A stretch of 64,000 nucleotides of DNA from DASUPK01 sp963736685 (GTDB lineage Bacteria > Actinomycetota > Thermoleophilia > Solirubrobacterales > 70-9), in the NCBI GenBank assembly GCA_963736685.1, contig CAVTPZ010000018.1:62001-126000 (forward strand). Direction: 5' to 3'. The stretch's first letter is position 1, and the number at the start of each line of letters is the position of its first letter. A program made the translations under genes and the position numbers. Below are positions 1 through 8,698 of this stretch, one piece after another. The notes under the pieces were generated by a model that searched no databases, was not told the DNA's origin, and saw nothing but the letters and a program-made list of their open reading frames with translations.

Positions 1-1455
1 GGAGTCGTGGGGCGAGATGTCGGCCTGCTGCATGTAGCGCCCCAGCCGACGACCCAGCACCTCGGACATGGATGCGAAGTCGTCTGGCCCCTTGCCGTTG
101 GCTCCCTCCTCGCCGCGGATGTTGAACTTCCGGTAGTCGGACTTCTTCGGGGCCCCGCCCTCGAAGACGACCATCGAGGCGACGGTGTGGGTCTCGCCGA
201 GGTTCGAGATGTCGAAGCCCTCGATCCGGACGGGAACGCGCTCCAGGCCGAGGGCCTCCTGCAGCGAGGAGAGCGTCTCGACCCGCTGCTGGCGGCGATG
301 CTCGCGACGCAGCTTGTCCTGTGCCAGAGCGAGCTTCGCGTTCTTCTCGGCGAGCTCGCGGAGGCGGCGCAGGTCGCCGCGGGAACCGACGCGGACCTCG
401 ACCTGCGCGTCGCGCTGGCTGGAGAGCGCCTCGGCGAGCACGTCCGTACGGTTCCGGAGCTCGGGACCGACGATCACGCGGCCGGGTACCGATGGAGCCG
501 CTCCGTAGTACTGGAGCAGGAAGGTCTCGGCGACCTCGGCAGGATCGCGGTCGGCCTCCACCGTCTCGTCCTCACCCGCCAGATAGAAGCCCTGCCGCTC
601 GGCCAGCACGCCGTCGCGGACCTGGAAGACCTGCGCGTTCGCGTCGCTCCCCTCCACCGCGACGGCGATCAGGTCGGCGCTGCCGAGCGAGCCGCCCGCG
701 ACCTGTTGGCGCTCCATCATCGAGCGGACCGCGTTCAGCCGGTCGCGGAAGAGCGCCGCGCGCTCGAAGTCCTGGGCCTCGGAGGCCTCCTCCATCTTCG
801 CCTCGAGGTCGCCGGCGATCTCCTTGTAACGGCCGGAGAGGAAACCGACGATGCGGTCGATGTTGCCCCGGTACTCCTCCTTGTCGATGTAGCCGACGCA
901 GGGCGCCTGGCAGCGCTTGATGTAGTAGTCGAGACATGGAACGCCCGAGCGGCGCCCGGGCTCCGGCCCCTCGCAGGTCCGGTACTGAAAGAGCTTGCCG
1001 AGCAGGTCGAGCGTCTCGCGAACGCGCTTGGCGCTGGAGAACGGGCCGAAGTAGGCGCGGTTCGGTCGATGCCGCTCTCGGGTGAAGTAGACGCGCGGGA
1101 ACTCCTCGTCGAGGCTGACGCCGACGTACGGATACGACTTGTCGTCCCGCAGCCGGATGTTGAACCGCGGGCGATAGCGCTTGATGAAAGCCTGCTCGGC
1201 GAGCAGGGCCTCGGGCTCGTTCTCCGTGACCAGGAATTCGATCGAGTCCGTACGGTCGATCAGCTCCGCCGTGCCTCCCATCCCCGCACCGCGGCCGCCG
1301 CCCTTTCTCGCGAAGTGCGACGCGACGCGCTTCCGGATCGAGTTCGCCTTGCCGACGTAGAGCGCCTCCCCAGCCCTGTTTCGGAACACGTAGACGCCGG
1401 GAGCATCGGGGAGCTCCTTGCGCTGATCGGCCAGCTTCTGGCTGCTCTTCGCCAT
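1..1455 (-). CDS. uvrC: Excinuclease ABC subunit C, C-terminus cut by the window edge
   Basis: UvrC makes the two incisions that flank a DNA lesion in UvrABC nucleotide excision repair, in the cytoplasm. About 485 residues are present, starting at the ATG whose complement lies at 1453-1455. Residues 10-100 are a GIY-YIG nuclease domain (PGVYVFRNRAGEALYVGKA, with the R of KRVASHF), followed by the Cys cluster region around RTCEGPEPGRRSGVPCLDYY and QAPCVGY, a UVR motif near residue 200-235 (AQDFERAALFRDRL, which binds UvrB), and the beginning of the RNase-H-like C-terminal nuclease domain (VRIEGFDISNLGETHTVASM). The family is usually 600-650 residues, so the last part of the RNase-H domain and the HhH pair lie beyond base 1. 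Divergent from the hydratase at 1502 with only 46 bases between them. Identification is secure from the domain order. Confidence 0.93.
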   Translation of the reverse strand, partial: MAKSSQKLADQRKELPDAPGVYVFRNRAGEALYVGKANSIRKRVASHFARKGGGRGAGMGGTAELIDRTDSIEFLVTENEPEALLAEQAFIKRYRPRFNIRLRDDKSYPYVGVSLDEEFPRVYFTRERHRPNRAYFGPFSSAKRVRETLDLLGKLFQYRTCEGPEPGRRSGVPCLDYYIKRCQAPCVGYIDKEEYRGNIDRIVGFLSGRYKEIAGDLEAKMEEASEAQDFERAALFRDRLNAVRSMMERQQVAGGSLGSADLIAVAVEGSDANAQVFQVRDGVLAERQGFYLAGEDETVEADRDPAEVAETFLLQYYGAAPSVPGRVIVGPELRNRTDVLAEALSSQRDAQVEVRVGSRGDLRRLRELAEKNAKLALAQDKLRREHRRQQRVETLSSLQEALGLERVPVRIEGFDISNLGETHTVASMVVFEGGAPKKSDYRKFNIRGEEGANGKGPDDFASMSEVLGRRLGRYMQQADISPHDS

Positions 1456-1501
1456 AAACGGAAGGGTAGGCTCCGCGTCCCCCCGCCTTAGGAGGTTTGA
1501 G

Positions 1502-2350
1502 ATGACAGAGACCGCAGAGACCGAGGTTCAGCTGCTTGGCAGCGACCCACCCAGGCTTGAGACGCTTGAGATCGAGGTGGACGGCCCGGTCGGAACGCTC
1601 ACCCTGAACCGCCCCGACGCACTCAATGCGATGAGCCCCGAGCTGATCGGCGAGCTGGTGACCGCGGCCGCCTGGCTGGCTGACCGCGCCCCGATCCGGG
1701 TACTGATCATCACCGGCGCCGGGCGGGCCTTCTGCTCCGGAGGAGACGTCAACTGGTTCAAGCGCGGCGTGACCGAGGAGGGCGTGGACCTGCCATCCGA
1801 GGTCAGGCGCGGAGCCGAGGCCCTCCACAACGCCATCATCGACATCCGCCGCATTCCCTACCCCGTGATCGCCGCGATCAACGGGCCGGCCGCCGGAGCG
1901 GGCATGTCCCTGGCGCTCTCCGCCGACATCCGAATCGCCTCCGAGGACGCGTTCCTGGCGATCGCCTACGGGCGGATCGGAGCGGCGCCCGACGGCGGCA
2001 TGACCTATTTCCTGCCACGCGTCGTCGGGCCTGCAAAGGCGCTGGAGCTGGCGCTCAACGACCCGAACCTCGGTGCCGAGGCGGCGCTCGAGGCGGGCCT
2101 CGTCACGGAGGTTGTACCCGCCGATCAGCTACTCGACCGCGCCAGGGAGAAGGCCGAGAAGCTCGCGGTCAAGGCTCCGTACTACGTGCGCATGACCAAG
2201 AGCCTTCTGCACGAGTCGATCGAGCATTCGATCAACGATCACCTGCAGCTCGAGCGCCACGGAATCGCGGACAGCATGGGGACGAACGACCTGCGACGGG
2301 GCGTCACGGCCTTCTTCGGCGGAGAGACGCCTGAGTTCAAGGGCGACTGA
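1502..2350 (+). CDS. Enoyl-CoA hydratase/isomerase family protein (PaaG-like)
   Basis: Crotonase-fold enzyme of 282 residues acting on acyl-CoA thioesters, probably in beta-oxidation or aromatic-acid breakdown. The crotonase core is clear: LTLNRPDALNAMS near residue 38, the oxyanion-hole segment GAGRAFCSGGDVNWF near 75, and the second oxyanion element INGPAAGAGMSLALSADIRIA near 125. The position that carries a catalytic Glu in true hydratases reads AAPDGGMTYFLPR, with Asp in place of Glu, which is common in PaaG/PaaB-type isomerases, so hydratase activity is not assured. The start is set by a strong Shine-Dalgarno (AGGAGG at about 1490-1495) seven bases upstream. It stands alone between uvrC and a copper lipoprotein gene. 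The exact substrate cannot be read from the sequence. Confidence 0.88.
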   Translation: MTETAETEVQLLGSDPPRLETLEIEVDGPVGTLTLNRPDALNAMSPELIGELVTAAAWLADRAPIRVLIITGAGRAFCSGGDVNWFKRGVTEEGVDLPSEVRRGAEALHNAIIDIRRIPYPVIAAINGPAAGAGMSLALSADIRIASEDAFLAIAYGRIGAAPDGGMTYFLPRVVGPAKALELALNDPNLGAEAALEAGLVTEVVPADQLLDRAREKAEKLAVKAPYYVRMTKSLLHESIEHSINDHLQLERHGIADSMGTNDLRRGVTAFFGGETPEFKGD

Positions 2351-2420
2351 GGCAATCCGTTGCCCCGCCGGGGCCGTAATAAGGTTCATCCCCCTGGTGA
2401 ATGAGAGAAAGGTGACCCGG

Positions 2421-2858
2421 ATGAAGAAGGCTTCAGCAGTGCTGGCAGTTGCGGCGCTGTCTGTCCTCGGCCTGGCGGCCTGCGGCAGCAGCAGCAACGA
2501 CAACTCCACAACGGCGGCCTCGACGCCAGCTTCGACGACGCCCGCTGCGGGCGGAGGCGGTGCAGGCGGAGCCTCGACGGTCGACATCTCGACCCCTGGT
2601 GGCAGCACCCTGGCCTACGACCAGAAGGACGTCAGCGCCAAGGCCGGCAGCGTGACGATCAACTTCGACAACAAGGAAGCTCTCCAGCACGACGTAGCCG
2701 TCGCGGATTCGTCCGGCAAGGTGCTGGGCCAGACGGACCTCGTGTCGTCGGGCACGGCCAACGCCACAGTGGATCTGCAGCCGGGCACGTACACGTTCTA
2801 TTGCACGGTCCCGGGCCATAGGGAAGCGGGCATGGAGGGCACGCTCACGGTCAAGTAG
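2421..2858 (+). CDS. Cupredoxin-domain lipoprotein
   Basis: Predicted 145-residue lipoprotein carrying a small blue-copper fold, anchored on the outer face of the membrane. The signal peptide MKKASAVLAVAALSVLGLAAC ends in a LAAC lipobox with Cys21 as the lipidated residue. A Ser/Thr/Gly-rich linker (22-55) leads into a plastocyanin-like domain whose type-1 copper ligands are visible: His90 (ALQHDVAV), Cys128, His133 and Met138 (FYCTVPGHREAGM). It probably carries electrons or buffers copper. In-frame GTG and ATG codons occur upstream (2397, 2401), but the ATG at 2421 gives a normal lysine-rich signal-peptide start and has GAAAGGTG six bases before it, so it is preferred. The gene is followed by the long hairpin at 2879-2952. 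Confidence 0.88.
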   Translation: MKKASAVLAVAALSVLGLAACGSSSNDNSTTAASTPASTTPAAGGGGAGGASTVDISTPGGSTLAYDQKDVSAKAGSVTINFDNKEALQHDVAVADSSGKVLGQTDLVSSGTANATVDLQPGTYTFYCTVPGHREAGMEGTLTVK

Positions 2859-2878
2859 CGCAGGACCTGCCGCATGGC

Positions 2879-2952
2879 GCGCGGGTCCTGTCGCGGAATC
2901 TCACCGGGGATCGAGGCATCTCACCCCGGCTGAGATTCCGCGCCACCCGCGC
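2879..2952. terminator. Long hairpin between convergent genes
   Basis: Two nested inverted repeats: GCGCGGGT (2879-2886) pairs with ACCCGCGC (2945-2952), and an 18-base inner arm (2892-2909) pairs with 2924-2942 with a single bulged base. There is no T-run. It lies between the stop of the cupredoxin gene and the stop of the MaoC gene on the other strand, so it most likely ends transcription from both sides. Confidence 0.6.
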
Positions 2953-2972
2953 GAGATGCGTATCCCGCTGAG

Positions 2973-3443
2973 CTATTCAGGCAAAGCTCGACCGACCGAG
3001 TCGGCGACGCAGGCGGGCTTCTCGTTGCCCTCGACCTCGACCTTGAAGCGCGTCACGATCTGGAACCAGCCGCCGCCGACGTCCTCGATCTCGACGACCT
3101 CGGCGGTGGCCCGGATCCTCGAGCCTGAGGGCACCGGCGCCGGGAAGCGGACCTTGTTCCAGCCGTAGTTGACCCCGAGCTTGAAACCCGTCGACCGCAG
3201 CAGCTCGATGCGCAGGCCGTCGATCAGGGACAGGGTCAGGTTGCCGTGGGCGACCGTTGTGCCGAATGGGCTCTCCGTCTTGGCCCGCTCGACGTCGGTG
3301 TGGATCCACTGGTGGTCGCCGGTGAGATCGGCGAAGGTGTCGATGTCCTCCTGCGTGACCGTGCGCCATTCGCTCGGACCGATCTCCTGTCCCTGAAGAG
3401 CCTTGAGCCCCTCGATGCCCTGGACCTCAACCGTCGACGACAT
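2973..3443 (-). CDS. MaoC-family dehydratase
   Basis: Hot-dog-fold hydratase of 156 residues of the MaoC/R-specific enoyl-CoA hydratase family, acting on acyl-CoA thioesters in the cytoplasm. The hydratase motif is seen at about residues 33-52 (TFADLTGDHQWIHTD), containing the Asp and His that activate water, followed by SPFGTTVAHGNLTLSLI, the substrate-binding helix region. The length matches stand-alone single-domain MaoC proteins. The ATG at 3443 is chosen because the frame upstream of it is antisense to another gene. The divergent gene begins 24 bases away, and the palindrome TACCG-TT-CGGTA (3455-3466) lies between them, suggesting shared control. It may work with the nearby crotonase, but that is inference. 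Confidence 0.87.
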   Translation of the reverse strand: MSSTVEVQGIEGLKALQGQEIGPSEWRTVTQEDIDTFADLTGDHQWIHTDVERAKTESPFGTTVAHGNLTLSLIDGLRIELLRSTGFKLGVNYGWNKVRFPAPVPSGSRIRATAEVVEIEDVGGGWFQIVTRFKVEVEGNEKPACVADSVGRALPE

Positions 3444-3454
3444 GCCTGGCACCC

Positions 3455-3466
3455 TACCGTTCGGTA
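3455..3466. promoter_or_regulatory. Palindromic operator candidate between MaoC and binding-protein genes
   Basis: Perfect palindrome TACCG-TT-CGGTA within the 24-base gap between divergent starts at 3443 and 3468. The minus-strand -10-like TAGGGT overlaps it. The spacing suits a TetR-type dimer, but no TetR gene is adjacent. Confidence 0.4.
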
Positions 3467-3467
3467 A

Positions 3468-4796
3468 GTGGCTGTGAACGCGGAACAGGGAGCGGGAGCC
3501 AGGGTCGGTCGCGCGGCAATCGCGGTGGCCGGGCTCGCGCTCGCTCTCGGCCTCGCCGCCTGCGGCGGCGGTGGCGACAACGACTCGGGCTCCAAGCAGC
3601 TCAGCCTGGTGATCGGGAACTCCCTGCCGCTGACCGGCAACTCGGCGGCCCTCGGCGAATCGGGCCGGAAGGCATCGGATCTTGCCGTCGACCGGATCAA
3701 CCAGGCGATCGACGATGTTGACGCTCAACACATGGTCCACACCGTCTCCGCAGACGAGGGGAGCGACCCCGCCACCGCGACGGAATCGGCCACGAAGCTC
3801 ATCAAGAGCGACAACGCAAGCTGCCTGACGGGCCCGTGGGCCTCCGATGCGATAGCCCAGACGGCTCATGACGTCGTCATCCCCTCCAAGATCCTGGAGA
3901 TCCTGCCCGTGCCCACGGGCGAGGAGGTCGCGGACCTGAGCGACCACGACCTGGTCAACAGCACCTCCCTCCCGGAGACGGTAGAAGGCTCGGCGCTCTC
4001 GAAGGCGATCGACGAGGATCTGGGCGGAGCGCAGGGTCACACCGTCAACGTCGCAGCGAACAACGACACCTCCGGGAGCACGGTGAGCCAGGATTTCATC
4101 GAGGACTGGCAGGGCAAGGAGGGGTCCCTCAACAGCCTGATCGGGCTTGCGCCCCTGAGCAGCTCCTCCGCCTACTCGGGGGAGGCCGCGCAGGTGACCA
4201 CCGGCAGTCCCGACGCGATCCTGTTGATCGACAGCCTCACCGGCTTCGCGCAGCTGGCACCCGCTCTCTCCTCCAGCTACGCCTGGGATCCGAGCATCGC
4301 CTGGGGCAGCGACCAGCTCGTCTCCCCCGGGCTCCCCGACCAGGTCGGATCTGACGCAATCGACGGAATGCGCGCCCTGGCGCCGGGCGCCCCGCAGGGC
4401 GACCCGGCCTCGTCCGCCTTCATCGACGATTTCAAGTCGGCCGCTCCGCACGGCGTCAAGCAGGCTCCCTACGCGGCCCAGGAGTTCGACGCGACCATCC
4501 TCTGCTACCTGTCCGCGGTCGCCGCCGGTTCGACCGACGGGCAGCAGATGGCCGACCACCTGATCGACATCACGGCCCCCGGCGGAGATCAGTTCACCTG
4601 GCAGCAGCTCCCCGGAGCCATCAAGGAGCTGGAGGCCGGCAAGGACATCGACTACACGGGCGCCTCCGGCCCGATCGACATGGACGTGCACGGCAATCCG
4701 ACGGCCGGCGTCTTCGGCGTCTACCGGTACTCCGGGAACGGCCTCGAGGTCGCCGGCGAGATCCCGGCGGAGAAGCCGAACCCGGCCATTCCATAG
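3468..4796 (+). CDS. ABC-type branched-chain amino-acid-like substrate-binding lipoprotein
   Basis: Extracytoplasmic solute-binding protein of 442 residues of the LivK/Peripla_BP_6 type (periplasmic-binding fold type I). An N-terminal signal (AGLALALGLAAC) ends in a LAAC lipobox followed by GGGGDND, so the protein is membrane-tethered. The mature domain starts with LSLVIGNSLPLTGNSAALGESG, the usual LivK opening in which the T-G-N segment contacts the ligand carboxylate, and continues with DEGSDPATATESATKLI, CLTGPWASDA and other family landmarks. No permease or ATPase genes are adjacent, so it is an orphan binding protein here. GTG at 3468 or 3474 could start it; there is no clear ribosome-binding site, and initiation may be leaderless from a TACCGT -10 at 3455. 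The ligand is unknown. Confidence 0.82.
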   Translation: MAVNAEQGAGARVGRAAIAVAGLALALGLAACGGGGDNDSGSKQLSLVIGNSLPLTGNSAALGESGRKASDLAVDRINQAIDDVDAQHMVHTVSADEGSDPATATESATKLIKSDNASCLTGPWASDAIAQTAHDVVIPSKILEILPVPTGEEVADLSDHDLVNSTSLPETVEGSALSKAIDEDLGGAQGHTVNVAANNDTSGSTVSQDFIEDWQGKEGSLNSLIGLAPLSSSSAYSGEAAQVTTGSPDAILLIDSLTGFAQLAPALSSSYAWDPSIAWGSDQLVSPGLPDQVGSDAIDGMRALAPGAPQGDPASSAFIDDFKSAAPHGVKQAPYAAQEFDATILCYLSAVAAGSTDGQQMADHLIDITAPGGDQFTWQQLPGAIKELEAGKDIDYTGASGPIDMDVHGNPTAGVFGVYRYSGNGLEVAGEIPAEKPNPAIP

Positions 4797-4831
4797 GTCG
4801 GGGCACACCCCGCGTGTAGGCTCACAACCCA

Positions 4832-6382
4832 GTGGAACGCAAGTGGTGGACGCTGCTCGCGAGCTGCATTGCGATCTTCATGCTGCTGCTCGACGTGACG
4901 ATCGTGAACGTCGCGCTGCCATCGATCGAGCGCGACCTCGCCGCCAATTTCAGCGACCTCCAGTGGGTGATCGACGCCTACGCGCTCACCCTCGCGGGCC
5001 TGCTCCTGGCGGCTGGGTCGCTGGCCGACAAGGTCGGCCGCAGGCTCGTCTTCATGCTCGGGCTCGCGATCTTCACCGCTTCGTCGCTGGCCTGCGGCCT
5101 TGCCCCCGACCCGCTGTTCCTGCACGCCTCGCGGGCGGCGCAGGGAGTCGGCGGGGCGATGATGTTCGGCACCTCGCTGGCGCTGATCGCGCAGGAGTTT
5201 CAGGGTCGCGAGCGTGGGACGGCGCTCGGCATCTGGGGCGCGACCACGGCTGCGGCGGTCTCGACCGGGCCGCTGGTGGGCGGCGCGCTGGTGGACGCGC
5301 TGTCGTGGCGCTGGATTTTCTTCGTGAACGTGCCGATCGGCCTGGCGGCGCTCGTGGTCGCGCGGATGCGGCTGCGCGAGTCGCGCGACCCGGCCGCCTC
5401 CGGCGTCGACCTCCGCGGCGTGGCGCTGCTGTGCCCGGCGCTCTTCCTGCTCGTCTACGCGCTGATCCGCGGCAACGAGGAGGGCTGGGGGAGCGCGCTG
5501 ATCGTCAGCTGCTTCGCGGCCTCTGCTCTGCTGCTCGTTCTGTTCGTGGCGGTGGAGCGCCGCGCCGCCGACCCGCTGCTTGACCTCTCGCTCTTCCGCA
5601 AGCCTGCCTTCACGGGCGCCACGATCGTCGGCTTCGCGCTGTCGGCCTCGATCTTCTCGATGTTTCTCTACATCACGCTCTTCTTCCAGAACGTGCTGGG
5701 GTTCTCCCCCTTCGAGGCGGGGCTCCGTTCGCTGCCGGTCACCGGGCTGCTGCTGTTCGTCTCGCCGGTGAGCGGCCGGCTGACGGCGGTCGTACCCGTG
5801 CGGTTGCTGCTCGGGACGGGGCTCGCGTTCGTGACGGGCGGGCTGTTTCTGATGGGAAACCTGTCCGACTCCTCCGGGTGGACCGCCCTGCTGCCCGGCC
5901 AGATCCTGGCCGGCATCGGGATCGGCCTGGCCACCCCCGCCCTGGCCTCGACCGCAGTCGGAGTGGTCAGCCCGCAGCTGAGCGGCATGGCGTCCGGCGC
6001 GAACAACACGGCTCGCCAGCTCGGGCTCGCCACTGGGATCGCCGGTCTCGGCTCGATCTTCCAGTCGAAGATCGAGTCGACGCTCACCCCGCTGGTCGCG
6101 GGCACGCCCGTGTCGCCGCACGTCCACGAGCTTTCGCGGGCTGTGGCCTCGGGCGGGACCGGGCGCGCCCTGCAGGCGGTGCCGCCCGCCGCCCAGGCCA
6201 GGGTGGTGGACGCCGCGCACCACGCGTTCGTGACGGGCTTCAACACGATCGCGATGGTGACCGTCGCCGTGGCGGCGGTGGGCTCCGTGGCGGGGTATGC
6301 GCTGGTGCGGTCGCGGGACTTCGTGGACCCGACCGTGGCTCAGCCGGCGCCGGAACCGCTGCGGGCGGAGGCGCCGGCCTGA
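4832..6382 (+). CDS. MFS transporter, DHA2 (EmrB/QacA) family
   Basis: Drug/proton antiporter of 516 residues with about 14 hydrophobic segments, typical of the DHA2 branch. Motifs visible are LLLDVTIVNVALPSI in TM1 (motif D1), SLADKVGRRLVF between TM2 and TM3 (motif A), and WGATTAAAVSTGPLVGGAL in TM5 (motif C, the antiporter signature). GTG at 4832 is used; it falls 35 bases after the preceding binding-protein stop, so the two may be co-transcribed. The C-terminal tail (AQPAPEPLRAEAPA) is Ala/Pro-rich and cytoplasmic. The substrate is not predictable; a lipophilic export role is the family norm. Confidence 0.9.
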   Translation: MERKWWTLLASCIAIFMLLLDVTIVNVALPSIERDLAANFSDLQWVIDAYALTLAGLLLAAGSLADKVGRRLVFMLGLAIFTASSLACGLAPDPLFLHASRAAQGVGGAMMFGTSLALIAQEFQGRERGTALGIWGATTAAAVSTGPLVGGALVDALSWRWIFFVNVPIGLAALVVARMRLRESRDPAASGVDLRGVALLCPALFLLVYALIRGNEEGWGSALIVSCFAASALLLVLFVAVERRAADPLLDLSLFRKPAFTGATIVGFALSASIFSMFLYITLFFQNVLGFSPFEAGLRSLPVTGLLLFVSPVSGRLTAVVPVRLLLGTGLAFVTGGLFLMGNLSDSSGWTALLPGQILAGIGIGLATPALASTAVGVVSPQLSGMASGANNTARQLGLATGIAGLGSIFQSKIESTLTPLVAGTPVSPHVHELSRAVASGGTGRALQAVPPAAQARVVDAAHHAFVTGFNTIAMVTVAVAAVGSVAGYALVRSRDFVDPTVAQPAPEPLRAEAPA

Positions 6383-6395
6383 CGGCCAAGCTGCA

Positions 6396-7770
6396 TCACT
6401 GAACCAACCGCACCTCCAGCGGCGGGGCGAGCAGCACCCCCGCCCCACCGGCCAGCGCCAGGATCCGCGCGACATACGCTCGAGTCTCGGGATACGGCGG
6501 CACGCAGTGACAGGCGGCCACAGCTCCCGAGCCGGCGTTGTAGGCGGCGAGCGCGAGCGGCACCGACTGGAACTGGCGCAGCAGGTCCGACATCAGATGG
6601 GCCTGGGCGTCGATCGAGGCGACCGGGTCGAAGGGGTCTCGCAGCCCGTATGAGCGGCCGGTCGACGGGATGAACTGGGCGATACCCAGGGCGCCCGCCG
6701 GCGACACCGCGCTCGGGTTGAAGCCCGACTCCGCCATCAGCTGTGCCGCCAGCAGCCCGGGCGAGACATTCCAGCGGGCGGCGGAGCGCAGCAGCGGAGC
6801 TCGAAAGCGGCCCGGCACGAAGCTCGGGATCCCGGAGCTGCGGGCCAGACCGTCCCGCTCGCCGGGGATACCGGCTGCGCTCACGGCGTCTCCAGCCTGG
6901 GAGCACGGCGCCGGGCCGGCCACGAACCCGTAGTGCCAGGGCTCCCACGGATAGCGGCGCAGAAAGCCGAACCTCGAGGCGTGCGCGAGCAGCCAGCCGT
7001 AGGCCGCCGAGGGGCCGAGGTCGAGCTCCGTGGCGCAGCGGTGCAGCGAGTGGCCCGGTGGGGCCACCCAGCGCGGATCCGGGTGCTGCGCGAAGAGCCG
7101 GGCCTGCTCCGCGTCGGAGCGAAAGCCAGAGACGACCAGCAGGTCCAGGCCGGCGTGCCGGGCCGCCGCAGCCATCCGGTCGAAGGCGGCCGCCGTATCG
7201 GGGCGCATCCCCTCGCCGTCCCGGTAGGTGAGCGGGCCCGAGTACCCGCCGCCGTCCGCCTGGGACGGCATGCCGGTCCACGACGAGACGGGCACCGATG
7301 CCTCCGCGACCGCTGAGGCGACCACGCGAATGGGCGCACGGTCACCGAGCCGCTCGCCCCCGGGAAGCCTTTGGGGATCGATGGCGCCGACCACCGTCGC
7401 GCGTGCCCGGAGCGGCGGGTCGGCCGCGGCGTCCGGGATGGCGACCCGAAGCCGGGACGGGTCGACCCTGTTTCTCCTGGCTGCGGTGACCGCCGCAAGA
7501 CGGGCTCGCTCCAGGAACTCGGACCTCGACAGGTGGCTCGGGTTCGGGAGCCCGCCGGGCAGGCGAGCGGGCGCGAGCAGTCTCGGGGTGTCATCGCGCA
7601 TGCTGCGCGCGGCCGAGAGCGCCGCGAGGTCCGCCGCCCGCTGCACGCGCCCCTTCCCGGTCGCAGCGCCGCCGATCGCGGCGAGCGCCAGAGCCGCCAG
7701 GATCAGGATCAGCCCGGCGCCGAGCAGTGCCGGCAGCGCCTGTCCGCCGCTCGCCCGGCGGCGGCCGGCC
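6396..7770 (-). CDS. Tad-like N-terminus fused to D,D-carboxypeptidase (VanY) and lytic transglycosylase (SLT) domains
   Basis: Three modules can be seen. The first is a Tad/TadG-like segment (GQALPALLGAGLILIL followed by VQRAADLAALSAA), which in Flp-pilus genes is an N-terminal membrane anchor with a processing site. Next is a VanY-type D,D-carboxypeptidase core (LLVVSGFRSDAEQARLF, PPGHSLHRCATELDLG, WHYGFV), with the SxHxxGxAxD-like zinc motif modified to HSLHRCATELD and the WHY motif intact. Last is a C-terminal SLT domain with the catalytic Glu in AAQLMAESGFNPSAVSPAGALGIAQF and LALAAYNAGSGAV. It would trim and cut peptidoglycan outside the membrane. The frame has no start codon upstream of the Tad segment before it runs into the preceding gene; GTG at 7646 is the first in-frame start, but it would remove the anchor. 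An indel at the 5' end is likely. Confidence 0.72.
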
Positions 7771-8350
7771 CGGCCCGCGAAGTCCGAGCAGCCGCCTCGC
7801 GATCCCCGCCGCCGCCTCGGACACCCAACCGCCCGGACGGGCCCCGGCGAGGGCGCGCCTCGCGGCCAGCTGTCCCGGTGGCCGGGTCGCGACCCGGCAC
7901 CGCAGCCGCCTCCGCGCCAGCTCCTCGACGGCCAGCGCCGCCAGCGAGCGCTCGGCGGGCAGCGAGACGAGCAGGCAGCCTCCCGCCGCCGCGAGCCCCT
8001 CCGCCTCGAGCACCGGGATCCAGAGTCGTCCCGGCAGGTGAACGACCGCGAGCTCTGCCCCGGATTCGGCGACGGACTCGACCAGCTCCGTGATCCCCTC
8101 CTCTCTCCCCCTCAACGGCCAGTTGGCAGACGTGCCCGCGCGCCGAGGCGCTCCGGCCCGAGGCGCGCAGCGTGGCCTCCAGCTCCCGGGCGCCGGACGA
8201 GGCGAGCAGCGTCGGTCCCCGCCTCCGCACGCCCACCTCGGCCAGCAGCGTTCCCGCTCCGGTCAGCACCGCCGCCTCGACGGCGACCGCCGCCGCCAGG
8301 CTCCGGCTCGCGCCCAGGTCGGCGCCGCCGACGAGGATCGCGGCCGTCAT
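7770..8350 (-). CDS. Hypothetical protein of the TadE-like cluster (frame switch inside)
   Basis: Not recognised with confidence. The ATG at 8350 overlaps the previous stop as ATGA, giving MTAAILVGGADLGASRSLAA, which resembles a degenerate nucleotide-binding loop of ParA/CpaE-like pilus proteins without the Walker lysine. The frame is good to about base 8112, where a run of five C (8107-8111, plus strand) is followed by a coherent protein in another frame (ITELVESVAESGAELAVVHL). Removing one C joins them into a protein of about 190-200 residues that ends somewhere near the RRLLGLRG segment. The stop cannot be fixed because both frames run into the downstream gene. The context suggests a part in assembly of a Tad-like surface structure. 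Confidence 0.4.
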
Positions 8351-8698
8351 CCGCCTCCCCGGGGCGGCCTCGACCACGCCTCCGACGTGACCGCGAGGGC
8401 GCTCGCAACCGCGCCGAGCGGCGCCGGCGGGCGGAGCTCGACGGTGACCTCGCCCCCAGCCGCGCTCACATGCGAGCGGCCCCGGGCCCAGCCGGGCAGC
8501 GCCTCCACCGCCGCCCGCTTGGCGTCGTCGCCCGCGGTCCCCGCGAGGGCGCCGGCCTCCGCAGCCCCGTCGGCGATCGTCAGCGAGTACCCGACGAGCA
8601 GTAACTGCAGGGCGAGCGCCGCCGCGAGCGCCAGCGCAGGCAGCGCCGCCAACAGCTCGATCGAAGCCTGGCCCGCGCGCCGGCTACGAGCGCACCAT
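8347..8698 (-). CDS. TadE-like pilus/secretion membrane protein (second copy, frame switch near start)
   Basis: TadE-family small protein: a short basic N-terminus, the GQASIELLAALPALA processing region with the conserved Glu, one hydrophobic segment (LALAAALALQLLLVGYSL) and a short outer domain rich in Ala (GAAEAGALAGTAGDDAKRAAVEA). A natural start is the ATG at 8698 (MVRS), but that frame reads TAG immediately at 8684-8686; dropping one base there joins it to the GQASIELL frame, so an indel is suspected. The first start in the uninterrupted frame is TTG at 8652, inside the membrane segment, which is implausible. The stop overlaps the next gene as ATGA (8347-8350). Confidence 0.55.

Noticed and set aside
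2973..4808. A 611-codon minus-strand frame including the MaoC protein at its end
   Set aside because: Only the last 156 codons resemble a protein; the rest is opposite the binding-lipoprotein gene. The ATG at 3443 is the real start.
4721..6475. A 584-codon minus-strand frame opposite the MFS gene
   Set aside because: Arg/His/Gln-rich low-complexity product, antisense to an intact transporter.
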